Assembly (NCBI GenBank): GCA_029204225.1
Contig: CM055094.1
Span: 71,482,378 to 71,546,377 of the forward strand
Direction of reading: 5' to 3'
Origin: Diphasiastrum complanatum
Taxonomy: Eukaryota > Streptophyta > Lycopodiopsida > Lycopodiales > Lycopodiaceae
Length of the DNA stretch: 64,000 nt
How positions within the stretch are numbered: the stretch's first letter is position 1; each line of letters starts with the position of its first letter. This document shows, in pieces, positions 1 to 11,229 of this stretch. Made by a program: the position numbers and the translations under genes. The notes below the pieces were generated by a model. It was not told where the DNA came from and ran no database searches. It was given only the letters and a program-made list of their open reading frames with translations.

Positions 1-112
1 AAATCAGCATCTACATACAAAATGAGATGCAAACTCTAAGAGATATTGATCAAACATGAACCAAAACTAAAATATGTTTGTTGTCCATACCCAATTACAG
101 TAGCCTACTGAT

Positions 113-127
113 TTCACACGTGTGGAA
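113..127. promoter_or_regulatory. G-box palindrome in Copia-1 3' LTR
   Basis: TTCACACGTGTGGAA, a near-perfect palindrome around CACGTG at 117-122, about 165 bp downstream of the TATA-like box in element orientation. CACGTG is the core recognised by plant bZIP and bHLH factors; use by this element is inference. Confidence 0.5.
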
Positions 128-280
128 CCGATAATAACAATAAATGAGCATTCTACACACAAGATTTGCAAGATAACACCAAGATAGTGCACCAATGAGT
201 AGTAGAACCCAAAGAGAACCATGTATAATGATGAAAATGAGAGAGAGAAGAGAGAAGATGACTCTCTCCACGAGTTACAT

Positions 281-289
281 CCTTTTATA
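281..289 (-). promoter_or_regulatory. TATA-like box in Copia-1 3' LTR
   Basis: TATAAAAGG on the minus strand, kept in the 5' LTR at 5625-5633. It is a plausible core promoter of the element; no start site can be seen. Confidence 0.55.
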
Positions 290-567
290 GCAGGTCCAAA
301 CCCTATTTGGCCACTTGGCTTTCCCACCAAAATGCTAACCCCTACCAATTTTGGGTCTAGATTCAATTTACCCATCTTATTCAAATTGAATCTACCTCAA
401 ACTCGCATTCTATCTTTCCCCACAATTTATAAAATGTGTTATTCAAATGAAATTTAGACTAATGAAATTTGAAAAGTCAACCTCTAAGTCTAAAACAAGT
501 TTTGGCCTCAATATAGCAAATATGGAAATATTGCAAATGTGATGAAACCTAGTTGAAATCTTTCACA

Positions 568-578
568 CTCCCCTCTTC
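568..578 (-). other. polypurine tract of Copia-1
   Basis: On the minus strand GAAGAGGGGAG sits directly before the LTR start, the normal place for plus-strand DNA priming. Copia-2 has GAAGAGGGAG at the same place. Confidence 0.8.
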
Positions 579-1150
579 AACTAGTTTTAGCATAGACTTT
601 GATAATACTCCAAGTGAAGTCCCTATGCTTCATGAACAAGTCTTTTCCCAATGCTTTGGTGAAGATATCAGCTACACATTCCTGAAGACACATGTTGAAG
701 CTCCACCTCCTTTGCAATGACTTGCTCCCTCACAAAATGATATTGTATCTCTTGCTCCTAGCATGAAAGATAGGATTGGATGCCATTTCTTTGGCTGATT
801 GATTGTCACAAAAGATAATTGGGCTCTCTGAAAATTCCAGCAAGTGAAGATCCTTGATCATTCTCTTGATCCATACCCTCTCCTTTGTGCAATGTGTAAG
901 AGCTTTGTACTCGGCCCTCACTAGTTGACAATGAGATAGTGGCTTGTTTCTTTGACATCCATGATATAGCTCCATCACCTATGAAAATACAATAAAAACT
1001 AATGGATTTCCTATCCATTATATCTCCAGCATAGTTTCGAATCTGAAAATCCAAATAGATTAGGTGATGATCCCTCATTCAATATGCCAAAATCTCGAGT
1101 TCCAATGATGTACCTCAAAACTCGCTTTCCTAGCTTCCAATGCTCCTAGC
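568..1150 (-). pseudogene. Copia RNase H, degraded
   Basis: Two overlapping minus-strand frames (730-978 and 806-1078) give pieces closely resembling the Copia-2 RNase H: the DRKSI, GDGAISWMSKKQATISLS, EYKALT and FCDNQSAKEMASNP stretches. The first catalytic aspartate region is altered to a SETMLEI-like reading by frameshift and the frame breaks at least once. Similarity to Copia-2 fades at about 1150, which is a breakpoint or the edge of a replaced segment. It is not a working enzyme. Confidence 0.85.
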
Positions 1151-3523
1151 TTAGTTTTTGCCAATAGAAACTTTGATCCATCATAAGAATGATCTTCTTC
1201 CATAAGAATAGATCTCCTTTAAATGAGCATTTAATGCTCAAAATAGAAAACAACCATAATTGATATAGAGAAATAGTGTCCCACTTGGATGCTTCCTATT
1301 TTTTACATCAATTTCTACATGTAAAAAATGTGACTAGAGCATGAAGAATCAAATAGAATGTAATGAAATGATTCCACCATGCTTCCAACTCTGAACTCTC
1401 TGGAAAAATACAACAACAAACAATAAATTTGAGTGATGACCATTTGCTTGCTTGTCTCCTCCAACTTTGTCCTTTCTTGATATGTCTTCACCATAAAACT
1501 CCATGAATGAGCCATCCATCTCCATCTTGCCACAAGAAACCATCAAACCTTGGAAATCCATGAGTAGGATGAGTACATTATGATGCAAATCCAGTACCAA
1601 CATGACTCCATAAACCAAGTAGGTTGCTCTAGTCCATCTTCAAGATCTACTTGACACAAGAAAATGACCATGAATTCACCAAAAATTTGACAATCTCCAA
1701 GTATTGGCACCAAGTAGCTCAACACTTGAGAACTTGATCATGGATGAGTGATATAATGAGCCCTCCATTTGCCTCATTTCCATCAGCAAAACAGCCAAGA
1801 ATGCTAGTACAACTCCAACAATAAGATATTGCAAGACAATGTAGCTAGTTTGTCCATATCTTGACAATTTGCACACATCCACATGAAATAGCTCTAAACA
1901 TGAGATAGAACAAGTAAAGTAAACTTGAACAAAACTTCCTTGCTGCTCCTTTGACCTTACTTGAGTCTTCAGTAAGCTGCAAAAACAGATCCATAACATC
2001 TTTGCCAAATAACCTTCCTTTGATGCTCTTGACTAGCTCAAATTGTCACCTTTCCTTTTGTGTTGTTGAAGCCTTTGAGACCAACCTCTTGATCTTCCTC
2101 TTGATCATCAAAGTCATTGAACAAACTTTGTTTTCCAGATCCATTACTTGCTTTTCCAGTATGGAAAACCATGAGAACCAATATCCACTTGCATAGCATC
2201 ATCTACACAAGAAAATTCTCCAAAACATGTGAGTAAAGCAAAATGAGTCGCTTTCACTTGCTTACCTTTCTCTTGATAATCAAAGATATCAAAGATATGA
2301 ATATCTTCAGACTTGAACCTCTGAAAATACTCCCTCTCAAACATGTGATGTAGATCCAACAAGATCTCATCAATGCTTGATCTCGAATTTCCACAAAGTT
2401 TAGTGAAAACAATGTCGCCAATGTCACCATCATAAATCAAAAGATAGATTCCAAACTTTCCATCCAACATGAAGTAGAGTAGGTGAAGATGAGTATCAAA
2501 CCTAATAAGTCCAGCCTTCTTGAGCTCATAACAAACCTCAATAAGCTCACCAATAAGATCTCCCTTTCCTTGAAGAAATTGCCTCTCGATTTGCTCCATG
2601 TAGTCTTCTCTAACCAACCTTTTTGCCATCTCGATCATGAGTGATCAATTCACAATCATAGAATCCTTTGGGTTGATGAAGAGATGTGAGATCCATGCCT
2701 TGGATCTTCCCAAGAACAAATCTTCCATTGCTCTTTCCTTCATAAGAATCCCTCTTAATGATTGCATCATAAGAAATAGAAACCTCAAAGACATTAGAAG
2801 CCATGAAAAAAAATGATTAGTACCTTCAACATAAGGATGATTGAAGTACTCTCTTTCTTCAAACAGGAACTTCTATTCAATGTTTTAGGTAATGAATCAT
2901 ATGATAATGATTCCTCCTCACTATCATTCACAATGACATCATTCAAAGTACATCCTACTTTGAACTCTTCACATACTTCTCTTCTTCTTGACTTGTGACT
3001 ATCTCCCTCACCAAGTCTCTTGATAGAACCATTTGATCTACTTTATTTATGAAGAAATGTGAATGCACTTGCTGCAAAAATGACTTTCTTGGACCCATCA
3101 CAAAATAATGTAGAAGAACCACCTCCTTCATGAATGCACCTAGCAACATCTTTTTCCATATGATCAAAGAAATCATTAGCAACAATCTTTTCCAAGGAAG
3201 AACCTTCATCACCTCCATTGATGAAGTTAGCTCTTTCCTTACCGTTTGCATGCTTGCACTTGCCATGAAGAACCATTGAAACACCATCATTATCCTTAAG
3301 ACTAGCCAAGTTAGCACAAAGATGAACATCTCCAAGAAGCATATTAGATCTTGACCTAGATCTAGCATAAGGAAGCTTTTTAGACTTTGCATAAGATCCA
3401 CCAATCTTATTGATGCTAAAAGGGAACTTTGGAAAGTTGAGGCCAATCTCCTTTTCCATTCCATCCTTTTTGTTAACCATAACAAAAGCATCAGGCTTGA
3501 AAAGTCTACCTTGTTTATTGCCC
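1150..3523 (-). pseudogene. anomalous central pol region of Copia-1
   Basis: Where integrase and reverse transcriptase should lie there is no YVDD, no integrase DDE block and no GAG-pre-integrase H/C motif that I can recognise on the minus strand. Islands that do match Copia-2 are the SKKLPYARSRSRS stretch (about 3350-3390) and the linker KGKQV...FALLTCF...CVDDA at about 2195-2270. Between them run open stretches of 164 residues (2144-2638) and about 200 residues (2955-3560) that I do not recognise. At 1254-1410 the DNA resembles 23783-23930. It may be a strongly diverged pol or foreign sequence swapped in; I cannot decide by eye. Confidence 0.6.
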
Positions 3524-4737
3524 CTAGCAAACCAAGATTTCTTCCTTTGTAATGAAGCAAGCATCACCACCAAACTTTACCATGTATCCTTTCTCTATCA
3601 TTTGACCAACACTTAGCAAATTCTTTGAAAGTGAAGGAATGTAAAGAACACCATCAAGTCTTGCTTTCCTATTAGTAGAGAGACAAATAGGAATTGAACC
3701 AATACCTTCAATCACACACTCACCACCATTGGCCATGTGAATTTCTTTCTTGGATCCATCATAAGTGACCCAAAGAAGTAAAGAACTCCTTGTGACTAGT
3801 CATGTGTGAGCTAGCTCCACTATCAATCCACCATGAATCTTTGTCACCTTCACTTGATATTGGACTTGATGAACACATCAAAAGAGAATCACCACCACCT
3901 AGATCCTCATCATTAGTAATAAAGTTGATTTGCTTGCTACCTTCATCTCTTTGCTTCTTCAAACATTCATTTGCAAAATGCCCTTTGATTCCACAATAAA
4001 AGCATTTCAACTTTAGACTTATCTTTCTTTTTTCCAAAAGAAGAAGTCTCACCTTGATCTTTCCCTTTAGACAACTTGCCTTTGCCTTTGCCCTTGAACT
4101 TGCCTTTGATGAACATAACATCCTCTTCATAATGAGATGTCGATGTAGATCCACCTCCTCTTGATTGAAGCCTATACTCCTCATTCACCAAGATCTCTTG
4201 CAAATCCACAATACTTGGCAAAGTCTTTTGAATAGCAAAACTTTGAACAAGATTAGCATGATCATCCAACAAGCCATTGAGTATAACTTGAACAAGCTCT
4301 ACCTCCCTAATGCTTTCATCAATACATGCTAATTCATCATTGAATGCTTTAACTCTCAAAACAAAAGCATGAGTACTCTCTTCATTATTTTGCAAACTTT
4401 GAAAGATTTGCCTCCTAAGAGTAAGCACTCTTGATGTAGACTTGGATTCATAAAGCTTCTTCAAAGCTTCCCAAGCCTCCAAAGATGATGTGCACTTACC
4501 AACTTCCTTGAGAAGTTCATTGGTAACATTCATCTTAATCATGTGTAGAGATTTCTTTGCTCTCTTGTCATACCTCACTTGATCTTGAGGTGCTTGAGGT
4601 CTCTCCTCCACACCTGCAACAATCTCCATCAACTCATTCATCTCCAATAAGGACTCCATCCTCACCTTCCAAGTAGAATAGTTGATTGAGGTAAGCCTAT
4701 CATTGCTCTCCAACATAAATCCACCACTTGTAGCCAT
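3524..4737 (-). pseudogene. Copia-1 gag and protease region
   Basis: The frame 3967-4737 (256 residues) is a Copia Gag of the same type as Copia-2, roughly four-fifths identical by eye, starting MATSGGFMLES and containing YSTWKVRMESLLEMNEL. A frameshift near the end moves the CCHC zinc knuckle (CFYCGIKGHFANEC) and the aspartic protease motif WWIDSGASSHM into the frame 3759-4184. The post-protease segment continues in 3524-3736 (GIGSIPI, SKNLLSVGQM). Gag keeps its whole open frame while pol does not. Gag would form the cytoplasmic particle; whether this copy is expressed is unknown. Confidence 0.9.
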
Positions 4738-5325
4738 GTTGAAGTGACCTGATCTTCTCTTTCAACTGTTCCAATGCACAAAGCACTCTCTTGAATGTTA
4801 AAAAATGAATGCAAAAAGAAATCACAAAGATATGGAACCTCTCAAATCTCTTCTAGCACTTCTAACTAGAAAATCAACACATAGAATAGTGAAATCTTGA
4901 TCAACCTATGATCTATCCTCAATCTAATAATTCTTGCCACTTCCTAAGATTGAAACACACTCAAATGAAGTTCAGTAATCTCACAAACTAGAGATCCAAT
5001 CAAAATTAGGGTTTTGACAAAATCACAAAAAATTGAATATCTCAAATTCTACATGCAATTTCTAGAAACTTGGTATATCTTCTTGTAGACTCCAATGAGA
5101 CCTTCCTAATGCACCAAAATAATCTAATTCCAGTAAGCCAAGTGTGAAATCAGAATTGATCAAGTATATAACCCTATATTGAGTTTTGACCTACAAAAGA
5201 TCAATTCTACACATGCAAAAATGCTGATTTTTGAGTAGAGATCAATCTAGCATGCTCTAGCATTGGTAACTCCTCCAAAATCCTTGCTAAAGATGGCTGA
5301 TACTTTCATAACCTGAAACACAATA

Positions 5326-5337
5326 GCTCTGATACCA
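5326..5337 (-). promoter_or_regulatory. primer-binding site of Copia-1
   Basis: Minus strand reads TGGTATCAGAGC immediately after the LTR end CA, complementary to the 3' end of initiator-Met tRNA, the usual primer for plant Copia elements. Confidence 0.9.
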
Positions 5338-5906
5338 TGTGAAGGATTTCAGATCATTCAAGGTCCAATCCATGTCCCAAATCTTTGGTTACAATAAGGA
5401 GCAAACCAACAATCCTGCCAATGTAGAAAAATCAGCATCTACATACAAAATGAGATGCAAACTCTAAGAGATATTGATCAAACATGAACCAAAACATAAA
5501 ATATGTTTGTTTTCCATACAATTATAGTAGCCTACTATATTTCACACGTGTGGAACCAAAAATAACAATAAATGAGCATTCTACACACAAGATTGCAAGA
5601 TAACACCAAGATAGTGCAGTACATCCTTTTATAGCAGGTCCAAACCCTATTTGGCCACTTGGCTTTCCCACCAAAATGCTAACCCTACCAATTTGGGTCT
5701 AGATTCAATGTACCCAACTTATTCAAATTGAATCTACTCAAACTCGCATTCTATCTTTCCCACACTTTCAAAAAGTGTTTATTCAAATGAAATTTAGACT
5801 AATGAACTTTGAAAAGTCAACCTCTAAGTCTAAAACAAGTTTTGGCCTCAATATGCCAAATATGGAAATATTGCAAAATGTGATGAAACTAGTTGAATCT
5901 TTCACA
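5338..5906 (-). repeat. 5' LTR of Copia-1
   Basis: 569 bp, bounded by TGTGAAGG and TTTCACA on the plus strand (TG...CA ends). Homologous to 1-567 with an 80-bp deletion near 5619 and many point differences. Confidence 0.9.
5541..5555. promoter_or_regulatory. G-box palindrome in Copia-1 5' LTR
   Basis: TTCACACGTGTGGAA, unchanged from the 3' LTR copy although the neighbouring bases differ. Confidence 0.5.
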
Positions 5907-7880
5907 TTGTTCAACCCTCATTTGAATTCGAATTCAAATTTGACATTAATTTAACAATTCACATTTGACCTTCATTTGACATTCGACATTTGACACTCCA
6001 ATTTAAACCTCATTCAAATCTCACGTGTGTCAACCAATATTGTCCAAAGTACTCTTATTGCATTTTTTAGCAAAAATAGACCACAGTCTCTGTCACACAC
6101 TTCAAGATGACTTTTTCATGGGGATCATGTATATATATCAATACACATTAACTGCAATCCAAACCATTGGACCTATATTATTCTTGGACAATAGGTTTTG
6201 TGTTATTTCTAGAGATAGAAGCCTAAATTGCCATCTAAGCTATCTAGTCAAGCAGCCTTTCAGTGCAACCATATCTACAAGCTTTCACGCTGTAGACTCA
6301 AAGCTCCTTAGAGTTTTATTTTTTTATTTTTGTAGTTCGAAAAAAAAAAACACAATCTTTAAACAATTTTCTTAGTGATTAGTCCTCAAACTTAGATCAA
6401 GAGCTTGATCTCTATCAGGCTCAGTTTTAATAATATTAGACGATAGCGTATAGGTACCCCAAGCTATCCATAAGAATCATGAATGGAAATTACCACTCTA
6501 AAAAACTGGCTCCATTGGCATAGAAGAGAGAGCACTAAGAATATCACCACATGAAGTATTTTGATAACCTTAATCATATTCAACAACATCGTGCTCACAA
6601 GAACTGGTGAAATGAATGAGGAACTAACATAGAATAGAGAGGACATTGGCATATGTTCCAACCACAGTTAGGAACATGAATCTTCAATAAAATCAGAGAA
6701 GTGTCATATTTCTCTAACAAAAGTAGATGGAAGAGAGTTTGACCCTAAGAAATGTGTGCCTCATCAGACAAGTCATGAACGTCAATGGAAAAACCTCATT
6801 TGGCGACTCTAGATATGGATGCTCTACCATTTGGGCTCCATTTTTAGCATCTGGAACAATACTAAGAATGGAGGAATATTGATGAAATGATGTATCCGAG
6901 CATACCTAATCTCGATCCACTAAACCCTCATGAGAACCAAGATGATCCTTTGCCCCATTTGGTGCATCGGGTGTATTGGCCGAAAACTCTACTGCAACTA
7001 GAATCTTTTTGGGCTATCAATTGCTCACGTACCTAGTGTATTTTGAATTCACACACCAAACGCAATTTTAGAAGCTTCTCTTTGGCAACAATATTTGACT
7101 CATATTGGTTTCACATAATGTTCCACATCTTTGATGCTAAGGTAATAAGGCTTACCTCTATGAATGCACAATCACCCAGATTTCTCAAGAGAAAAATGAT
7201 GTGTCTTGTGATTTGTGTGCCAGTCCTTCTTGACTACTACTTCTATGTGCTCTCCTCACATTTTCTTCCTTGTCCATAGTGGATATTTGGTATTTCTAAT
7301 GTGTAATTGGGCTTGATTATAAGGCATAGCCAAGCTCCTTTAAATGTTGATGTAAGCACAAAGAGGTAAAGGCCTGTTGTTGTAGCTCTAATACTAAATT
7401 GAAAGAAACCAAAACTCTCACTACACATTGGAACCAGCTGGCTTTGGCCAAAAGCCTGGCTAGCCCTACTAATCTTGTCCAGTTCCACAATAACTATCTC
7501 CTAGTACTATTATTCAACTAGAGAACCTTTGAGCCTCCTTTTTCTAGATGTGCGTGTCCCCTCCATTGACTACCCATAATGTGAGTGGCTATGTTCCTCA
7601 TGAGTCTTGACTACTAGTGATGAACTTGGATGAAGGGGCATCAAGACCAAGGTTCTCCCTTTGCTAGAATCTCATGTCAAGTGTCAATATCGCCACCCTA
7701 CCTATGAAAATATGGATTGAAATTACAATGGATCCTTCACAACATTCAAGAGAATATGTTAGTCAAAACAAGAAACATGTAGACGGCTGTTATGTTGAGT
7801 TGGTTGAAACTTCCTTTTCTTTCCTTGAGGTGTAGACTTTAGTCTCTCACAAATAAGGACATACAAGAGAGAGAAAACAG
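5907..7880. other. stretch without recognisable gene
   Basis: It starts with a 20-bp perfect palindrome at 5920-5939 (ATTTGAATTCGAATTCAAAT) and a run of degenerate CATTTGAC repeats to about 6000. The rest is AT-rich with short random frames only; I see no domain, no splice-bounded exon and no element ends. Confidence 0.5.
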
Positions 7881-7911
7881 CCTGCCCACAGCATGAATGA
7901 TTACACAAAAG

Positions 7912-7912
<1 letters not shown>

Positions 7913-7946
<34 letters not shown>
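7913..7946. repeat. GA microsatellite
   Basis: Dinucleotide GA run with one interruption; the homologous tract in B3 (48910-48973) is about twice as long. Confidence 0.95.
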
Positions 7947-8547
7947 CAATGAAATCATTGCATTAGTGTATGTTGTTAGTGAAATCTTATGTACAACAAG
8001 TTCCTACTGTATATGTGCAACAATTTACTTACACTAGCATCATAATGTACATTATGTCTATCTTAATAAGATACCCAAGTTTGGAGCAAGAATTTCCCTT
8101 TTCCACAACAAATTAAAACTTGAGCTTGGTTGGGTCTTTGTACTACATGTACAACTCAGGATAGTTTGGGGCCAAGCAAAATAAAATGCCATTTGTCATT
8201 AGCTCAAATGTTACAAATAGATGTTTATCACCAAAAAACCTGATTTGCAAGATTGTGGGCTATCAGCTCAATGTTACAAGCAAGAATCTATCCATCAAAC
8301 ACCTATTTGCTTTATTGCATGCCACCATCAGCTCATTGTTACAAACAAGGGTTTATCTACAAACACTAAATTGCAACTTTTTTAACTTTGTCTGAATTCA
8401 ATCTCACTATGAAGGTTACACCTTTTGAATACTCAAATGACATATCTCATCCCTTGAATTTGGTGATTGAATGCAAGCTTATGCTTCAGAAATTTGCAAT
8501 CATCAGTATCAAGCTTTCGTTTTATATGTGGTGAGTATTGTATGCAT

Positions 8548-8638
<91 letters not shown>
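8548..8638. repeat. compound C / CT / TA microsatellite
   Basis: Ten C, then CT repeats to about 8578, then TA repeats to 8638. The same three-part tract is at 48097-48179, and a shorter CT/TA form at 49538-49582. Confidence 0.95.
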
Positions 8639-8640
<2 letters not shown>

Positions 8641-9658
8641 AATCACCAACCAAAACCTCATATCATTGTCATCTGATAACTAGAATAAACATAGGATTAA
8701 AACTTACACGTAACTATCACGAGTTTTAAAAGACAATACAGGAAATTACAAGAATCCTCTTCGACATGTATCTACAATCAAAATTCTTTACTACTCATGA
8801 CAAACATAAAAGTATGATATTTTTTATTTTTCCTACCACCACGGTAGTTCAATTGATCTCTATTTACTTTTCAACCCCCATTTTGACAAGCTTCTTTGGT
8901 TCCTCAATGGAAATGATGATTTTAGAAGCCAATAGACACTACACTATTAAGAGCTAATCAATTTACATGGTACATGTGTTTGAGAGGGTCAATATCTTCT
9001 TCTTGAATTTTTCCATCTTGAGAAGATAAAGAGACAATCTGATCTGCCTTGAGCAATATTATGTTAGAACTAACTTTTTGATAGCAAACAAACGATATCT
9101 TTTACAAACTTCTTGAAAATGCATTCAAGATTGTGCTCACCAATTTTCTTTAGTGCATGCAAAAGCTTACACACGTGTACATTGTACACGTGCAACAGAA
9201 GGTTTTTCTCCAGTCGAAACTTTCTCAGAAGCTTTTTTCTAAAACATTTATAACTATCATATTTTCAGCCCCATGTCTCAAAGTTTGAATTTATCCATTA
9301 CCTTTGCTTGCTGCACACAAACACAAGAATGTCAAGGCTTCACAAATATATGTAAAAACCAACAAAGAATCAAGTTTCCCTTGTGATATTCTAAGATTTC
9401 ATATGATAATTTCTTGAAACACGATTCTAGTGGTGGTTTTTAGATGGCAGGTATGGGTGCTTGAAGTCTCCTATTATGCATGAAAATTAACCTTATACAT
9501 GGAAAACATGCACATGGTAAATGGTCAAAGTAGGTTGTAAGTCATACTAAATTGTAGATGTTGCAACTGTTCATAAAAAGCTTACTCTTTTAAATCTGAT
9601 GTTTTCGGCCTGCTATCAAATATCCTAAGTTGTTCACAAACCCTATTTTTAGCTTACT

Positions 9659-11103
9659 TATTTTCCTTACTTTTCATTGGATATGAATTTGATTCATGTT
9701 CAGTATTGGTCCTTAAGGGCAACCGTTGATTTTAGGTAAAAGTTTTGTAATCTAAATAACCTCTTGTGCTGTACTGATTGAGGGTATTGAAAATTAATGT
9801 TGATGGAATGTCTGCCACTATAGGTTTCCGTACACACTTCCATGTCTTTTCATTTCCGTATGTGTTGTTGCACTACTTGCAATCACGTCTCAGATGCCAG
9901 TATATCATGCTTTTCCTTATAATTCTGGTTTCTGTTGTGTTCTTGAATGTATGAATGAACATGCAGGATAGTTTTAATATAGTAGCCGGGCATACGCAGT
10001 CTGGAATAGTTTATTTGTATGTGCATGAGAGCATGGTCCATACATGATTTTCCTTGAATTGAACAACTGAAATTTATCTTAACTTTCACATGAGCTTTGT
10101 GTGCTAGTTTGAAGATCTTTGCCAAAGGTGGCCTAATTGATGGTCCTAGTCTCTTTCTTTTACGGATGATTCTGAGAAATAGGCACAGGACAATTTGGTT
10201 ATGCAATTTTTTCGATTGAAGCAATAAAGATTATGCATTAGTTGTTGAAGAATCTTGCAAAATCTAGTGCTAACATTCCCTTGATAGAAGGTTATTGATT
10301 TCAAAGTAATGATCTGTGTTTGTGTGATAAATGTAGCTTTTTATTTCTGAAACTTTTTTTGTTATTCACAGGAAACTTTTCATAAACATTGTCACAAGGT
10401 TGATGAAGACTGCATAAGTATGTGCAAAGATGAAACAATGAAAGATGAATAAGGAAAGATGGTGTATCAGTTTCAGCTGATGCTTCTATTGACAAAGACA
10501 CTCCACAATTCAAACACAAGATTTTCATGCATGAACAGAAGAACTACACACCTCACAAATCACTATATAAAAATTGGGGCTTGATTGCTTCTAGTGTTGT
10601 CTACTGTATCTGGAGCATGCACGATGTGGCTTATATCGAGGTAAGTTTCCTTATATAAGGCTTATTGTATTCATCTCTCCCATGTGTTGGTAAACAAGTT
10701 AAAGAGCTGTGCAATAGTTTAGATTTTGGCTCTAACATACCTTTCTGTGACACCTTTTTTTGTAGTTGTTAAATGGCATTTAAAAAAGCTTGTTATGTAT
10801 TGGCACTAGTTGCACTCTAATATCACTGAACTTATATGTACTATTGTATAATTTGGACTTTCAATAAACTCAATGTTCAAGTATGTTGATCATATAAGAT
10901 GTTGACATTCGAGTACTATTAGTGCTAATGCAACTAATTGGAAGCAAAGTTAAGTTTTGTTCAAGATGTTGCTAATATGAGAATTCCATGGATTCCATTA
11001 CATGTTTCTTTATTTTGCAATATTTACCTTTCTTCACACAAAAGCCCTTTTCCACTAGTGAACCCAATGAAACTATGCCAATTGTGCATATTTTCTCATT
11101 GTG
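9659..11103. repeat. repeat A, copy 1
   Basis: Matches 18560-20005 and 56497-58030 at high identity. It holds the 269-bp exon-like block at 10372-10640. At about 11100 (after TTTTCTCATTGTGGG) copies 2 and 3 switch to a different sequence, while copy 1 runs on into the exon-rich patch, so this is a shared breakpoint. Confidence 0.9.
10372..10640 (+). pseudogene. exon-like block of an unidentified gene, copy 1
   Basis: 269 bp bounded by a good acceptor (TTATTCACAG) and donor (GAG|GTAAGT). The first part reads about 26 codons (from ETFHKHCHKVDEDC) and ends in TAA within GATGAATAAGG; the second part is open in another frame for some 60 codons (including KNYTPHKSLYKNWGLIASS and YCIWSMHDVAYIE). 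The lesion is the same in all three copies. The protein is not recognised. Either the gene died before duplication or the block is only coding-like by chance. Confidence 0.45.
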
Positions 11104-11176
11104 GGGATTTTCTCATAATTTTTGATGCGATAGATTTCACATCTCTATTAGAAGCCAACGAAAGATGGCAAAGGTA
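10938..11176 (+). other. possible exon at the end of repeat A1
   Basis: An open stretch ending ...LLEANERWQR runs to a donor-like CAAAG|GTAATT at about 11175. The first half is shared with copies 2 and 3, the second half is unique to copy 1. No domain recognised; weak support. Confidence 0.2.
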
Positions 11177-11229
11177 ATTATCCTTATATGCATCTACTGC
11201 TCATTTTTAAAGTTTGGATTGAGAACATC

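Larger units (their letters stand above)
1..567 (-). repeat. 3' LTR of Copia-1 (partial)
   Basis: Matches 5429-5906 from its first base and ends ...TTTCACA, the reverse complement of the TGTGAAA LTR start. It contains about 80 bp (192-272, with a GA-rich stretch) absent from the 5' LTR copy. Confidence 0.9.
1..5906 (-). mobile_element. Copia-1, LTR retrotransposon, minus strand, cut by window start
   Basis: A Ty1/Copia element read right to left. The 5' LTR lies at 5338-5906, the primer-binding site at 5326-5337, gag at about 3967-4737, protease just after it, RNase H at about 568-1150, a polypurine tract at 568-578, and the 3' LTR at 1-567. The 3' LTR lacks about 91 bases that lie beyond the window. 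The LTRs differ by many substitutions and indels, including about 80 bp missing from the 5' LTR, so the insertion is older than Copia-2. The internal region is 4770 bp, close to the 4542 bp of Copia-2, yet the integrase core and RT motifs are not recognisable. The flank to the left is outside the window, so the target duplication cannot be checked. Confidence 0.9.
7880..9658. repeat. repeat B, copy 1 (uninterrupted)
   Basis: Recurs as B2 (47695-48880, matching 8155-9340) and as B3 (48881-49719 plus 55915-56497). It has a GA tract, a compound C-CT-TA microsatellite and no recognisable coding sequence. It continues directly into repeat A1, an order also kept in the right-hand copy. It preserves empty sites for the chromovirus (GGTGC at 9456-9460) and for the MITE-like insertion (9530/9531). 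Confidence 0.85.

Noticed and set aside
9883-10224. 113-residue minus-strand frame present in A1 and A2 and shortened in A3
   Set aside because: No domain is recognised and the shared lengths follow from recent duplication; copy 3 is broken, so there is no sign of coding constraint.
10301-10528. 73-75-residue minus-strand frame present in all three A copies
   Set aside because: It lies antisense to the exon-like block with proper splice borders on the plus strand; probably a shadow.
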